From: Candidatus Pelagibacter sp.
GTDB taxonomy: Bacteria; Pseudomonadota; Alphaproteobacteria; Pelagibacterales; Pelagibacteraceae
NCBI GenBank assembly: GCA_002704185.1
Contig: PAFP01000025.1
Span: 1 to 17,372, forward strand
DNA length: 17,372 nucleotides
Direction of reading: 5' to 3'
The position numbers were made by a program, and so were the translations under genes. This document shows, piece by piece, positions 1 through 8,006 of the stretch (position 1 is the stretch's first letter; every line of letters starts with the position of its first letter). Under the pieces are notes generated by a model. It did no database searches, was not told where the DNA came from, and saw nothing but the letters and a program-made list of their open reading frames with translations.

Positions 1-420
1 ATTTATTTGATTTTTTATTATTTAATTTTTCAAAAGTAATCTTTTCACTTGAAACCTGATTCGCTACATTTTTTTCTTCATTATATATTTTTGATTTTTT
101 AGCTATAAAATTTTTATTGATTACAGCCTCTTCTATAATGACTAAGGGAAATTCTTTTGAAATTTTTAATTTATTTATAATATCCGTATTTAAATTTCCA
201 ATTCTATTGGGTATTAATTTATTTTCAGAATTAGTTTTAACCTTTATTGACATTGAATTTGAAATATTTATAATTTTTATAAGTTTATTTTTTTTTATAT
301 TTCTAACCGATATTTGTTTTTCATTATTAATTTTAACAAACCCTTTAATTTCGTAAACATTCTGATTTAAGGTACATGAATTTATAAAAAAAAAAAAATT
401 AATATTAGTATTTTATACAT
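1..420 (-). CDS. RlpA-like lipoprotein, 5' part, frameshifted in its signal peptide
   Basis: The minus strand is open from the left edge to about 384. Its reading contains a lipobox-like Asn-Ser-Cys followed by about 115 residues. Part of it (LIKIINISNSMSIKVKT, then PNRIGNLNTDIINKL) resembles the second half of the RlpA double-psi barrel, where family members have VTNLENG..VVVRVNDRGP..GRIIDLS. The ATG at 420-418, overlapping the mltB stop by 8 nt, begins an ideal lipoprotein signal (MYKILILIFFF), but in the sequence as given it reaches TAA just after the 13-base T run (386-398 on the plus strand). One extra T would fuse it to the lipobox frame. The front half of the usual barrel is absent between the Cys and the conserved part. 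The 3' end lies off the window, so any SPOR domain cannot be seen. RlpA proteins act on septal peptidoglycan, which fits the mltB neighbour. The family call is moderate; the frameshift may be a sequence error. Confidence 0.55.
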
Positions 421-1402
421 TTTTTAAGTAATCTGAAAATATACCTATTGTAATTGCAAATCTTAAAGATCTATTCCAGTGTAATAGTTTTTCGTAATTG
501 TTAAACACTAAATAGAAATCACCCGAATTACCGTCTGGCCTAATTAAAATCCCTTTTAAATTTGAATCAATACTTTTATTTTCAGGCATTATAACACCTA
601 GTTTTTTCCACCGTTTTATAGTTATTCTTTTCTTTAATTTTCTTGCATCTGTTGAAATATATTTTTTATTTAATTCCTTTTTTACGCTAACTTTAAAACC
701 CCATGGATTTTTATCCCATCCTATTTTGTTTAAATAATTGGCGGCTGAAGCAAATGAGTCATCAAGTGAGAGATACAAATCAATCTTTTTATCCAAATCG
801 TAGTCTAAAGCATAATTTTGAATTGATGAAGGCATAAATTGAAAATTACCGTGTGCTCCTGCCCATGAGCCAACTAATGACTCTATTTTTACAATTTTTT
901 TATCTAATAATTTTAATATTATTAATAATTCGTTAGAAAAAAATTGAGATCTTCTTTTGTCATAAGATAATGTGGCTAGAGCAGATATAATGTCAACTTT
1001 ACCTTTGTGTTTTCCAAAATGTGTTTCTACACCCCATAATGCTACTAGGTATTCTCTAGGAATTTTAAATTCTAGCTCAACTTTGTTTAATAGTTTTTTA
1101 TTTTCACGTAGTAATTTTTTTGCGGAATTAATTTTTTTTTTAGTTACCCTTTTGTTTATGTAAATATTGGTTTTTTCTATAAATTCAGGTTGTTTTCTAT
1201 CATAGGAAATAATTCTTTTTAAGAATTTGACGTCTTTAAAAGCTATATTAATGGTCTTTTTGGATACACCATTTTCTTCAGCATATTTCTTATATTCAAA
1301 CAGCCATCTATCAAATTTTTCATCTGCTATACTGTTATTATTTAATATGATTATAAAAATAAAAAAAAATATTTTAATAATTTTCATTATTTTGGATAAC
1401 AT
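413..1402 (-). CDS. mltB: MltB-family lytic murein transglycosylase
   Basis: A 329-aa periplasmic enzyme that cleaves the MurNAc-GlcNAc bond of peptidoglycan, leaving 1,6-anhydro-MurNAc ends. Residues 8-20 are a hydrophobic signal core and 21-26 look like a cleavage region ending in SIA, so export by Sec is likely. The SLT_2/MltB core is clear: WGVETHFG holds the predicted catalytic Glu126, followed by ISALATLSYD, the GSWAGAHGNFQFMPSS stretch and a YLNKIGWD motif. The end (HWNRSLRFAITIG..SDYL) is the family's usual closing segment. No extra C-terminal peptidoglycan-binding domain is present. The start at 1402 is the longest; a second Met at residue 6 would also leave a good signal peptide. 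The next gene (RlpA-like) starts inside its last codons, so the two are probably co-transcribed. It is divergent from tRNA-Ser. Family assignment is strong; the exact subclass (MltB or a paralogue) is less certain. Confidence 0.88.
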   Translation of the reverse strand: MLSKIMKIIKIFFFIFIIILNNNSIADEKFDRWLFEYKKYAEENGVSKKTINIAFKDVKFLKRIISYDRKQPEFIEKTNIYINKRVTKKKINSAKKLLRENKKLLNKVELEFKIPREYLVALWGVETHFGKHKGKVDIISALATLSYDKRRSQFFSNELLIILKLLDKKIVKIESLVGSWAGAHGNFQFMPSSIQNYALDYDLDKKIDLYLSLDDSFASAANYLNKIGWDKNPWGFKVSVKKELNKKYISTDARKLKKRITIKRWKKLGVIMPENKSIDSNLKGILIRPDGNSGDFYLVFNNYEKLLHWNRSLRFAITIGIFSDYLKNV

Positions 1403-1468
1403 AATCGAAAAAAAAAGTCATTTATTGTAATTTGTTATTTTTTATCTATAAAGGCCTAATTGTCCATC
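1403..1468. promoter_or_regulatory. Candidate divergent promoters for tRNA-Ser (+) and mltB (-)
   Basis: This 66-bp gap separates two divergently read genes. On the plus strand TTGTAA (1425-1430), a 16-nt spacer and TATAAA (1447-1452) would start transcription about ten bases before the tRNA. On the minus strand TACAAT (plus 1424-1429) is a good -10 for mltB, with only a weak -35. The two would overlap and compete. In DNA this AT-rich such matches are cheap, so this rests on position as much as on sequence. Confidence 0.3.
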
Positions 1469-1558
1469 GGAGAGGTGGCTGAGCGGTTGAAAGCACTGGT
1501 CTTGAAAACCAGCAATGAGGCAACTCATTCGTGGGTTCGAATCCCACCCTCTCCGCCA
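1469..1558 (+). tRNA. tRNA-Ser (anticodon UGA)
   Basis: A 90-base type II tRNA with CCA encoded. The acceptor stem pairs GGAGAGG with CCTCTCC, with G as discriminator base, as expected for serine. The anticodon arm is CTGGT-CTTGAAA-ACCAG, giving anticodon TGA, which reads UCA and by wobble other UCN codons. A long variable arm (AATGAGGCAACTCATT) and the T arm GTGGG-TTCGAAT-CCCAC are intact. It lies four bases from the 3' end of serS and convergent with it, so the gene for one substrate of seryl-tRNA synthetase sits beside the enzyme gene on the other strand. Confidence 0.97.
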
Positions 1559-1562
1559 GTTA

Positions 1563-2837
1563 TTATAATAATTTTTCTTTGCCTTTCATGTATGGTTTCA
1601 AGATGTTTGGTATAGTTACCGATCCATCAGAATTTTGGTAATTTTCTAGTATTGCAACAATTGTTCTGCCAACAGCTAAACCTGATCCATTAAGAGTTGC
1701 TACTAATTCGTTTTTTCCATTGATATCTTTGTATCTTGCTTTCATTCTAGCAGATTGAAATGTCCCGCAACTAGAGCAACTAGAAATTTCTCTATATTTA
1801 TTTTGAGAGGGAAGCCACACTTCAATGTCATAAGTTTTTTCAGCACTAAATCCTAGGTCTCCTGTTGATAAAGACATTAATCTAAAAGGTAATTCAAGTT
1901 TCGTTAAAATTTTTTCGGCACAAGATACTAGTCTTTCTAGTTCTTGAAATCTTTTTTCTGGTTGTATGATAGATACCAATTCTACTTTTGAAAACTGATG
2001 TTGTCTAATAATTCCTTTAGTATCTTTTCCGGCAGCACCAGCCTCTTTTCTAAAACAGTTAGTGCAACTAACTAATCTTAGTGGAAGATTATCATAATTA
2101 AGAACTACATTAGCAAAAATATTTGTTAATGGTACTTCGCTTGTTGGTATTAACCATAAATCATCTTCTAACGTATATTGTTCACTTTTAAATTTTGGCA
2201 ACTGTCCAGTATTATACATTGATTCTGAATTTACGATAACTGGTACTGAATACTCGGTATAACCATTTTCATTTGTGTGAGTGTCAATCATAAAATTAAT
2301 TAGTGCTCTTTCAAGTAATGCAAATGATTTTTTTAAAATAACAAATCTTGCACCTGAGATCTTTGCTGCTGTTTCGAAATCAATACCCCCTAAACTTAAA
2401 CCAATATCATCGTGAGACTTTGCAATAAAATTAAATTTTTTTATAACTCCTGCTTTTTTAATTTCTTTATTTGAATTTTCATTTTTCCCAATTGGAACTG
2501 TACTATCTGGTATATTAGGTAACAATAAAATCAAATTGTTGTTTCTTTCTTTTAATTTAACTAAATCTTCTTCTAAAGTTTTTATTTCTTCTTTTAAATT
2601 CAACACCTCCTTTGATTTAATTTTAAAATTATTTGATTTTTTATCTATTGTAGACAATTCTTTAGAAATTAAATTTCTTTTATTTTTTAAGCTTTCTAGA
2701 AATTCAAGATTAGACCTATATTGCTTATCAGTTAGAAGCAACTCGTCGATTATTTTATCATAATCCTTAATTTGTCTATCTTTTAAAGCAGATTTTACTA
2801 ATTCAATATTTTCTCTTATAAATTTATTAAGAATCAT
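1563..2837 (-). CDS. serS: Seryl-tRNA synthetase
   Basis: Charges tRNA-Ser with serine (and tRNA-Sec where present) in the cytoplasm; a class II synthetase. The 424-aa length is normal for bacterial SerRS. Residues about 30-105 form the lysine- and leucine-rich antiparallel coiled coil that contacts the long variable arm of tRNA-Ser. The catalytic part shows PTSEVP (231-236), motif 2 around FRKEAG (262-267) leading to RQHQFSKVELV, and motif 3 GSGLAVGRT (384-392). The region CSSCGTFQSARMKARY (about 354-369) is also typical. The ATG overlaps the tatC stop as ATGA (2834-2837), so translation is probably coupled. It is the last gene of the minus-strand operon before tRNA-Ser. Function is as sure as sequence reading allows. 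Confidence 0.97.
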   Translation of the reverse strand: MILNKFIRENIELVKSALKDRQIKDYDKIIDELLLTDKQYRSNLEFLESLKNKRNLISKELSTIDKKSNNFKIKSKEVLNLKEEIKTLEEDLVKLKERNNNLILLLPNIPDSTVPIGKNENSNKEIKKAGVIKKFNFIAKSHDDIGLSLGGIDFETAAKISGARFVILKKSFALLERALINFMIDTHTNENGYTEYSVPVIVNSESMYNTGQLPKFKSEQYTLEDDLWLIPTSEVPLTNIFANVVLNYDNLPLRLVSCTNCFRKEAGAAGKDTKGIIRQHQFSKVELVSIIQPEKRFQELERLVSCAEKILTKLELPFRLMSLSTGDLGFSAEKTYDIEVWLPSQNKYREISSCSSCGTFQSARMKARYKDINGKNELVATLNGSGLAVGRTIVAILENYQNSDGSVTIPNILKPYMKGKEKLL

Positions 2838-3580
2838 TTTTTCTCAACAATTTTAACAGTAAAGATAGATATTTCATACAATAAGAGTAATGGCAAAGCT
2901 AACCCTATTTGTGTAATTGGGTCTGGTGGTGTTAATACTGCTGCTAAACTAAAAATTATAATGATTATGTATTTTCTTCTTTTTTTTAAATAATTAGAAT
3001 CAATAAGCCCAACCTTTGCTAACAAAGTTAATAATACTGGTAATTGAAAGCTCAAACCAAAAGCAAGTATTAGCCTTGTAATTAATGATAAATATTCATT
3101 TACTTTTGCTTCTAACTGAATTGGTAAAGAGTCTTGAGTTGCTAATTTCTCAAATGATAAAAAAAAATCTATTGCTAATGGCATAATTAAATAATAAACA
3201 AGCATCCCTCCTAATAAAAACAATACTGGAGTAGCAACCATAAACGGAAAAAGTGTTAGTTTTTCATTTTTATATAATCCAGGAGCTATAAATTTCCAAA
3301 TTTGAATTAAAATTAATGGACATGAAATAAAAAAAGCTGAAAAAAAAGATAATTTTAAATAAGTTAGAAATGTCTCATGCAAAGCTGTAAATATTAATCT
3401 TCTATTCAGACTGTCCCCTTTTACAGCATCGGCATACGGTTTAACCAAAAAATTATAAATAGAATCTGCAAAAAAGTAGCAAACTACAAAAGTAAAAAAT
3501 AAAAAAATTATACATTTTAATAATCTTGATCTTAACTCAATTAAGTGATCTCCTATAGTTGCCTGTTTTTCAACCATCAA
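2834..3580 (-). CDS. tatC: Sec-independent protein translocase TatC
   Basis: The multi-spanning receptor of the twin-arginine translocase, which with TatB binds RR signal peptides of folded, often cofactor-containing proteins. The 248 residues show the family's start: HLIELRSRL, in which Glu15 matches the conserved glutamate of the signal-peptide site. About six hydrophobic segments follow, the last two around the conserved loop ALTPPDPITQ and LPLLLLYEISIF. The start gives Met-Met-Val and overlaps the tatB stop in an ATGA (3577-3580); either Met is possible. Its stop overlaps serS in the same way. Gene order tatA-tatB-tatC is complete and canonical. Confidence 0.97.
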   Translation of the reverse strand: MMVEKQATIGDHLIELRSRLLKCIIFLFFTFVVCYFFADSIYNFLVKPYADAVKGDSLNRRLIFTALHETFLTYLKLSFFSAFFISCPLILIQIWKFIAPGLYKNEKLTLFPFMVATPVLFLLGGMLVYYLIMPLAIDFFLSFEKLATQDSLPIQLEAKVNEYLSLITRLILAFGLSFQLPVLLTLLAKVGLIDSNYLKKRRKYIIIIIFSLAAVLTPPDPITQIGLALPLLLLYEISIFTVKIVEKK

Positions 3581-3783
3581 GAATTTTTATTTTTTTTATT
3601 TTTTTCTTCAGAATCTAAATCCGTGACATTATCAATATCATCTTGAATTTCAGTTACGTAGGATTTGATTTTTTTTACGTAAGATCCAACTTTCTTAACT
3701 ACAATTGGAAAATCTTTTGGACCAATTATTAAAATTGCAAGGATAATTATAACTAGTAATTCTGACCACCCAATTTGTGGCAT
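3577..3783 (-). CDS. tatB: Sec-independent protein translocase TatB
   Basis: A 68-aa Tat component that associates with TatC to receive substrates. One N-terminal membrane helix (about residues 8-21) is followed by GPKDFP, equivalent to the Gly-Pro hinge with the TatB-type Glu8 in GWSELLVI, then a charged amphipathic helix and a short polar tail. It is short compared with many TatB proteins, which often have a long disordered tail; this fits the compact genome. Two bases separate it from tatA, and it shares ATGA with tatC. The TatB rather than TatA label rests on its position between tatA and tatC and on the Glu8/GP pattern. Confidence 0.93.
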   Translation of the reverse strand: MPQIGWSELLVIIILAILIIGPKDFPIVVKKVGSYVKKIKSYVTEIQDDIDNVTDLDSEEKNKKNKNS

Positions 3784-3785
3784 TA

Positions 3786-3974
3786 CTAGCTCTCAGATTT
3801 GTTGTTATCGTCTTTGGATATATTTTTTGTATCTGATGACTCATCAGACATGCCTTTTTTAAAGCTTTTGATACCTTTAGCTACATCACCCATTAACTCA
3901 GAAATTTTCCCTCTCCCGAATAGTAACACAACCAAAGCAACTACAATTGCTATTTGCCAAAAACCAATACTCAT
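3786..3974 (-). CDS. tatA: Sec-independent protein translocase TatA
   Basis: The 62-aa pore-forming Tat subunit. It has one N-terminal helix ([12 protein letters not shown]) ending in FGRGKI, the hinge form common in alphaproteobacteria, then the amphipathic helix [16 protein letters not shown] and an acidic, Ser/Asp-rich tail. The length is normal for TatA. It follows scpB after a 37-nt gap, the longest within this stretch of the operon, but I see no convincing promoter or Shine-Dalgarno there. Together with tatB and tatC it makes a full translocase. Confidence 0.95.
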   Translation of the reverse strand: MSIGFWQIAIVVALVVLLFGRGKISELMGDVAKGIKSFKKGMSDESSDTKNISKDDNNKSES

Positions 3975-4011
3975 AGTTAATTTATATGTTAATTTTTGAA
4001 TATTTCAAGAA

Positions 4012-4653
4012 CTATTCGTTTTTTTCTAAAGTATCTTTTATCATGTCATCTACGTTACCGTATTCTTTATCTTCAATTTGAGCATTGTCATTTTCTGTGA
4101 ATTTAACAGTCCCAAAAATTGAACTATCAACACGATTATCTATTAAACCTGCTGCTAATAATTCTTCAGTATTTGGTAAATCTTCTAATGAATTAATATT
4201 AAAGTGACTCAAAAAGGTATCTGTGGTAGCATACATCAAAGGTTTGCCTGGTACATTTTTTCTACCCTGAGGCTTTACCCATCCTAACTCAAATAAAACT
4301 TCTAAAGTACCTGTGCTAAAAGAAACTCCTCTTATCTCTTCAATTTCAGATCTAGTGATAGGTTGATGATATGCAATAATAGCTAAGGTTTCAATTGCAG
4401 CTTTAGATAATTTCTTTTCTACATACATTTCTTTTTTTAATTTTTCTGATAAGTCACTAGGTGTTCTAAAGGACCATTTCTCTGCTATGCAAACAAGGTT
4501 TATTCCTCTGTCCTTATATTCTAATTGTATATTATAAAGGATTTTTAAAGCATCTGACCCTCTTTTAAGTTTTGATTTTATTGTTTTTATATCAAGGGGT
4601 TCTTTTGATGCAAATAATATTGCCTCTAAAAGTTTTTTTTCTGATTTAGACAT
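4012..4653 (-). CDS. scpB: Segregation and condensation protein B
   Basis: The kite subunit ScpB of the bacterial SMC-ScpA-ScpB condensin, which organises and helps segregate the chromosome. The 213-aa protein has two winged-helix units: residues about 5-80 (starting LLEAILFASKEPL) and about 82-155, with the family signature AYHQPITRSEIEEIRG (94-109) and GRKNVPGKPLMYATT (130-144). The acidic C-terminal tail after about residue 160 has low complexity. It starts four bases after the scpA stop, the usual pairing. The smc gene is not in this window. Confidence 0.96.
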   Translation of the reverse strand: MSKSEKKLLEAILFASKEPLDIKTIKSKLKRGSDALKILYNIQLEYKDRGINLVCIAEKWSFRTPSDLSEKLKKEMYVEKKLSKAAIETLAIIAYHQPITRSEIEEIRGVSFSTGTLEVLFELGWVKPQGRKNVPGKPLMYATTDTFLSHFNINSLEDLPNTEELLAAGLIDNRVDSSIFGTVKFTENDNAQIEDKEYGNVDDMIKDTLEKNE

Positions 4654-4657
4654 TAAA

Positions 4658-5401
4658 TTATTTCTTTTTTATAAATATCTGCTCATATATTTTTTTTTGT
4701 TTAATCAATAACTCTCCTTCTCTGACAAGCTCTAAACTAGCAACTAGTGAGCCTGACAATCCAGTTTTATGAAGTTTTTTGTTATTTTTATATAGTTTAG
4801 GTATTGTCTTGCTTAGATTGCACCAATTTTTAATTTCATTAAACATTTCTGTAATTTTTTTTATAGCACTTTCCATAGTGTATACAGGAAGCTTTGCTAT
4901 TTCAATTTTAGAAAAATTTTGTTTTCTTTTAAAATCTGCATAAGATTTTATCAACTCATATAAAGTCAATGTATATTTTGGTTTGTATTTGTTTTTGATA
5001 GCTCCACTATGACCTCTAAAAAAGATATCTATACCTATCTGTTGTTTATTCATCAATTGCCCAGATAATAATCTAATCATTTCTAATTTTCTTAACTGAA
5101 GTTTTAGCTTTTCTGCCATTTCTAATGCAGAAAAATCATCTTCATAATCGTCTGGCAATAACAGCCTTGATTTTAAATAAGCTAGCCACGACGCCATAAC
5201 TAAAAAATCAGCTGCTAATTCTAAATTTTTTTTTATATCATCAATAGCTTTAATATAGCTGTCAGCCAGTTGAACTATAGAGATTTTCATCAGGTCAACT
5301 TTTTGTGACTTAGCCAAATCTAATAATAATTCTAAAGGTCCTTCGTAATTATCTATGTTTAATTTAAAATTTTTATTATTTATTTCTTGTTCATTTAACA
5401 T
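4658..5401 (-). CDS. scpA: Segregation and condensation protein A
   Basis: The kleisin of the SMC condensin, bridging the SMC heads and binding an ScpB dimer. The 247 residues begin with the kleisin signature EGPLELLLDLAKSQKVD (20-36) and IVQLADSYI. A segment around LVMASWLAYLKSRLLLP follows, matching the conserved ScpA helix that ends in lysine-rich leucines. The C-terminal winged-helix part (FIKKK end, LVASLELVREGEL) is also typical. It lies just before scpB and 28 nt after nagZ in the same operon. Nothing appears missing. Confidence 0.96.
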   Translation of the reverse strand: MLNEQEINNKNFKLNIDNYEGPLELLLDLAKSQKVDLMKISIVQLADSYIKAIDDIKKNLELAADFLVMASWLAYLKSRLLLPDDYEDDFSALEMAEKLKLQLRKLEMIRLLSGQLMNKQQIGIDIFFRGHSGAIKNKYKPKYTLTLYELIKSYADFKRKQNFSKIEIAKLPVYTMESAIKKITEMFNEIKNWCNLSKTIPKLYKNNKKLHKTGLSGSLVASLELVREGELLIKQKKIYEQIFIKKK

Positions 5402-5429
5402 ATTAATAATAATGGAAAATCATCATTTA

Positions 5430-6323
5430 TTATTTTACACTATTAATGTAATCAGCAACACAAAACATTTCATCTATATTTCCATTGCAATGTAATATTA
5501 AATTACATCCTGCAATTAAAGGTTGAGTAGATTTTTTTCTCAAAGATCCCTTTAAACCTTTCATACAAATATCATCGGTAATAATTTTGCCTTTAAAGTT
5601 TAATTTTTTTCTAATAATATTATTGATTATATATTTTGAGTAAGTTGCGCAATGATAATCAATGCTATTATATATTATATGCGCAGTCATTATATAATCC
5701 GATTTTAAATTTTTAAAAGTATGAAAATCATTTTCTAACAAAAATTGTTTACTCTCACTAACTTTTGGTAAATCTAAATGGCTATCTTTTGTTGCTAAAC
5801 CGTGGCCCGGTACGTGTTTGCTAATACAGGATATTTGGTTATTTTGATAAGTTGAGATAATTAATTTTGAAATATCAACTATATCTTCCTTGTTATTAGA
5901 GAAAGATCTCGATCTTATTATTTGATGCGTTTTTTGATACAAAATGTCTAAAACTGGGTAAGCTACTATGTTAACACCAAGGTAATTAAATAAGTTAATA
6001 TTAAAGTTTAAAAAATAATTTATTTCTTTTAAAAAAATTTTAGTATTTTTTTTATATATCTTTCCAAAATATTCTGCACTATATTTTTTTTGGGAAAATA
6101 TCTTATTAAATCGATTTATAGAACCTCCTTCATGATCAACTATGATTTTGATATTATATTTAACAAGAGATTTTATATGTTTGATAAGCTGTTTTATCTG
6201 ATTTAAGCTAACAATATTTCTTTCGAATATTATTATGCCATATGGTTTGTGGGTTTTAATAAAAAATACTTCATTTTCTGATAAAAAATGTGATTTTATA
6301 CCAAAAATTCCGCTAGTATTCAT
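5430..6323 (-). CDS. nagZ: Beta-N-acetylhexosaminidase, family GH3 (NagZ)
   Basis: A cytoplasmic enzyme that removes GlcNAc from GlcNAc-anhydro-MurNAc peptides returning from the wall, the recycling counterpart of the lytic transglycosylase encoded downstream. Family marks are DHEGG..NRF (63-72), the loop KHVPGHG (169-175) with DSHLDLP (180-186) carrying the His/Asp general acid pair, and TDDICMKGL (249-257) with the nucleophile Asp. The usual QEGG and SDDLSM forms are slightly changed here, but the key residues remain. The 297-aa length is a little below many homologues (about 330-340). No signal peptide is seen. Its ATG overlaps the stop of the 81-aa gene upstream (6320-6323). Confidence 0.92.
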   Translation of the reverse strand: MNTSGIFGIKSHFLSENEVFFIKTHKPYGIIIFERNIVSLNQIKQLIKHIKSLVKYNIKIIVDHEGGSINRFNKIFSQKKYSAEYFGKIYKKNTKIFLKEINYFLNFNINLFNYLGVNIVAYPVLDILYQKTHQIIRSRSFSNNKEDIVDISKLIISTYQNNQISCISKHVPGHGLATKDSHLDLPKVSESKQFLLENDFHTFKNLKSDYIMTAHIIYNSIDYHCATYSKYIINNIIRKKLNFKGKIITDDICMKGLKGSLRKKSTQPLIAGCNLILHCNGNIDEMFCVADYINSVK

Positions 6324-6565
6324 TTAAGCAATTTCCAAAATTTTTTATCTTTTTCTTCTAACAATTCAAATTTTTTAATATTATTTTTAAAACTTTTATT
6401 ATTTATAATTACCATATCATTAGAATATTTTTTTAAATAATTTAAGTAATTTATCCTGGATGCTTCCTTGCTTTTGTCAAAATCGTCAGATAAATAGAAT
6501 CTAAGCGACAAGAGAAAGAAAGCTGTAAAGAAAAATACATTAATGATTTTAAAATAATTCATCAC
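6320..6565 (-). CDS. Small single-pass membrane protein between argS and nagZ, function unknown
   Basis: An 81-aa protein I do not recognise by sequence. Residues 5-24 are strongly hydrophobic (FKIINVFFFTAFFLLSLRFY), followed by about 57 Lys-, Asn- and Glu-rich residues, presumably periplasmic. It overlaps argS upstream and nagZ downstream by four bases each (6562-6565 and 6320-6323), so it is translated as part of the operon and is not a leftover gap. In many alphaproteobacteria the gene between argS and nagZ encodes a membrane-anchored SPOR-domain protein. This one keeps the anchor and a linker-like stretch but is too short for a SPOR domain. It may be a reduced descendant or an unrelated replacement. 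It is probably real, because the overlaps at both ends are exact. Confidence 0.75.
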   Translation of the reverse strand: MMNYFKIINVFFFTAFFLLSLRFYLSDDFDKSKEASRINYLNYLKKYSNDMVIINNKSFKNNIKKFELLEEKDKKFWKLLK

Positions 6566-8006
6566 ATTTCTTTTAGGACAGCTACATTTAAAATATTTAG
6601 TCCTTTTTCTAAAATAGAATATATTTTCTTAATTAAATAAATTCTTGCATTGGCTAATTCTTTATTATCGTTTTCAATAATTTTAAATGAGTCATCATTT
6701 TTACCCATGTTCCAATAAGTATGGAAATAAGAAGAAAGCTCGTATAAATAATAAGGTATGCGATGTGGTTCTAAATTTTTAGTCGATAGATCAATTACAT
6801 GGGGCCACTCAGATATTTTTTTAATAATATTAATTTCATGTTTATCTTTTATTAAAGTTAAATCTACATTCTGGATCTCATCATTTATATTCAATTTTAG
6901 CTTTCGAAATAAAGAGTTGATTCTTGCTGTTGCATATTGCACATAAAAAACTGGATTATCTTTTGATTTATCTGTGACTAAATCAAAATCAAAATCTAAT
7001 TGACTATCAGTATTTCTATATACCATCATAAATCTTACAGCATCCTTACCAACAGCTGATACTAGATCTTTCAATTCTATGAAGTCTCCAGCTCTTTTTG
7101 ACATTTTATAAGGTTTTCCAGATTTAAAAAGTTTTACAAGTTGTGTAACTTTACACTTGAATTTTACATTTTTTTGTAATGCATCTACACTACTCGAAAT
7201 TCTTTTTAAATATCCCGCATGATCTGCACCTAAGATATTTATATACTTATCATATTTTCTTTCGATTTTATAATCATGATAAGCTATATCGTTTGCGAAA
7301 TATGTCCATGTTCCATCAAATTTTTTTAATGCTCTGTCCTCATCGTCACCAAACAATGTTGACTTAAATAATAATTGCTTTCTTTTTACCCAATCTTTAT
7401 CATTTACAGATTTTGGTTTGGGTAAATAGCCTTCATATATATAATTATTTTTTGATAATTTATTTATTGCTTTATTAATCAGGTCTTTTTTAACAATTTC
7501 CGTTTCGTAAACAAAGCAATCATGTGTAATTCCAATTGATTTTAATCCTTGCTTGATTAATATCATTGCTTCTTTAATAGATAAATCTGAAAGATCTTTT
7601 TTTATTGACTGATAATTATCAAAATTATTTATTTTTTTTTTACGAATTATATTTTGGGCAATATCTATAATATATTGCCCAGGATATAAATTTGAATTAA
7701 TTGGAAATGGGTCATGATTAATTATTTCAATAATTCTTTTATAAACAGACTCAACAAAAATATCAATTTGATTACCATAATCATTTACGTAGTATTCTTT
7801 TGTTACTTTATTACCTGCATAAATAAATAGATTAGATAGAACATCACCAAAGACTGCGCCTCTACAATGACCAACATGCAATGGACCTGTGGGATTTGCA
7901 GAGACAAACTCTATTAAAATATTTTGAGCGTTTATATTTGGTATACCGTACTCTTTGTTTATATTCTTTAAAAAAGAAAACCAAAAATTTTTATTAAAAA
8001 AAAAAA
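6562..8006 (-). CDS. argS: Arginyl-tRNA synthetase, catalytic and C-terminal part (after a frameshift)
   Basis: The larger piece of a class I synthetase that charges tRNA-Arg. It holds the HIGH motif as PLHVGH (residues 131-134 of the joined protein for HVGH), VNDYGNQ, and a KMSKR version of KMSKS (388-392). It ends in the DALR-type anticodon-binding domain (YVQYATARI onward) and closes NILNVAVLKEM, like the usual ending. The open frame can be traced up to 8043, but the 16 codons before about 7996 are an out-of-frame shadow of the N-terminal piece and should not be used as a start. Removing one base from the 11-base A run at 7996-8006 joins the pieces as PGFINFFF-NKNFW and gives 568 aa, a normal ArgRS length. 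Its stop region overlaps the 81-aa gene. Confidence 0.9.

Noticed and set aside
117..356. A hydrophobic 79-aa plus-strand frame near the left edge
   Set aside because: It is the complement of the RlpA-like gene, whose minus-strand reading has a lipobox and family resemblance; Phe/Ile-rich frames are expected opposite Lys/Asn-rich genes in such AT-rich DNA.
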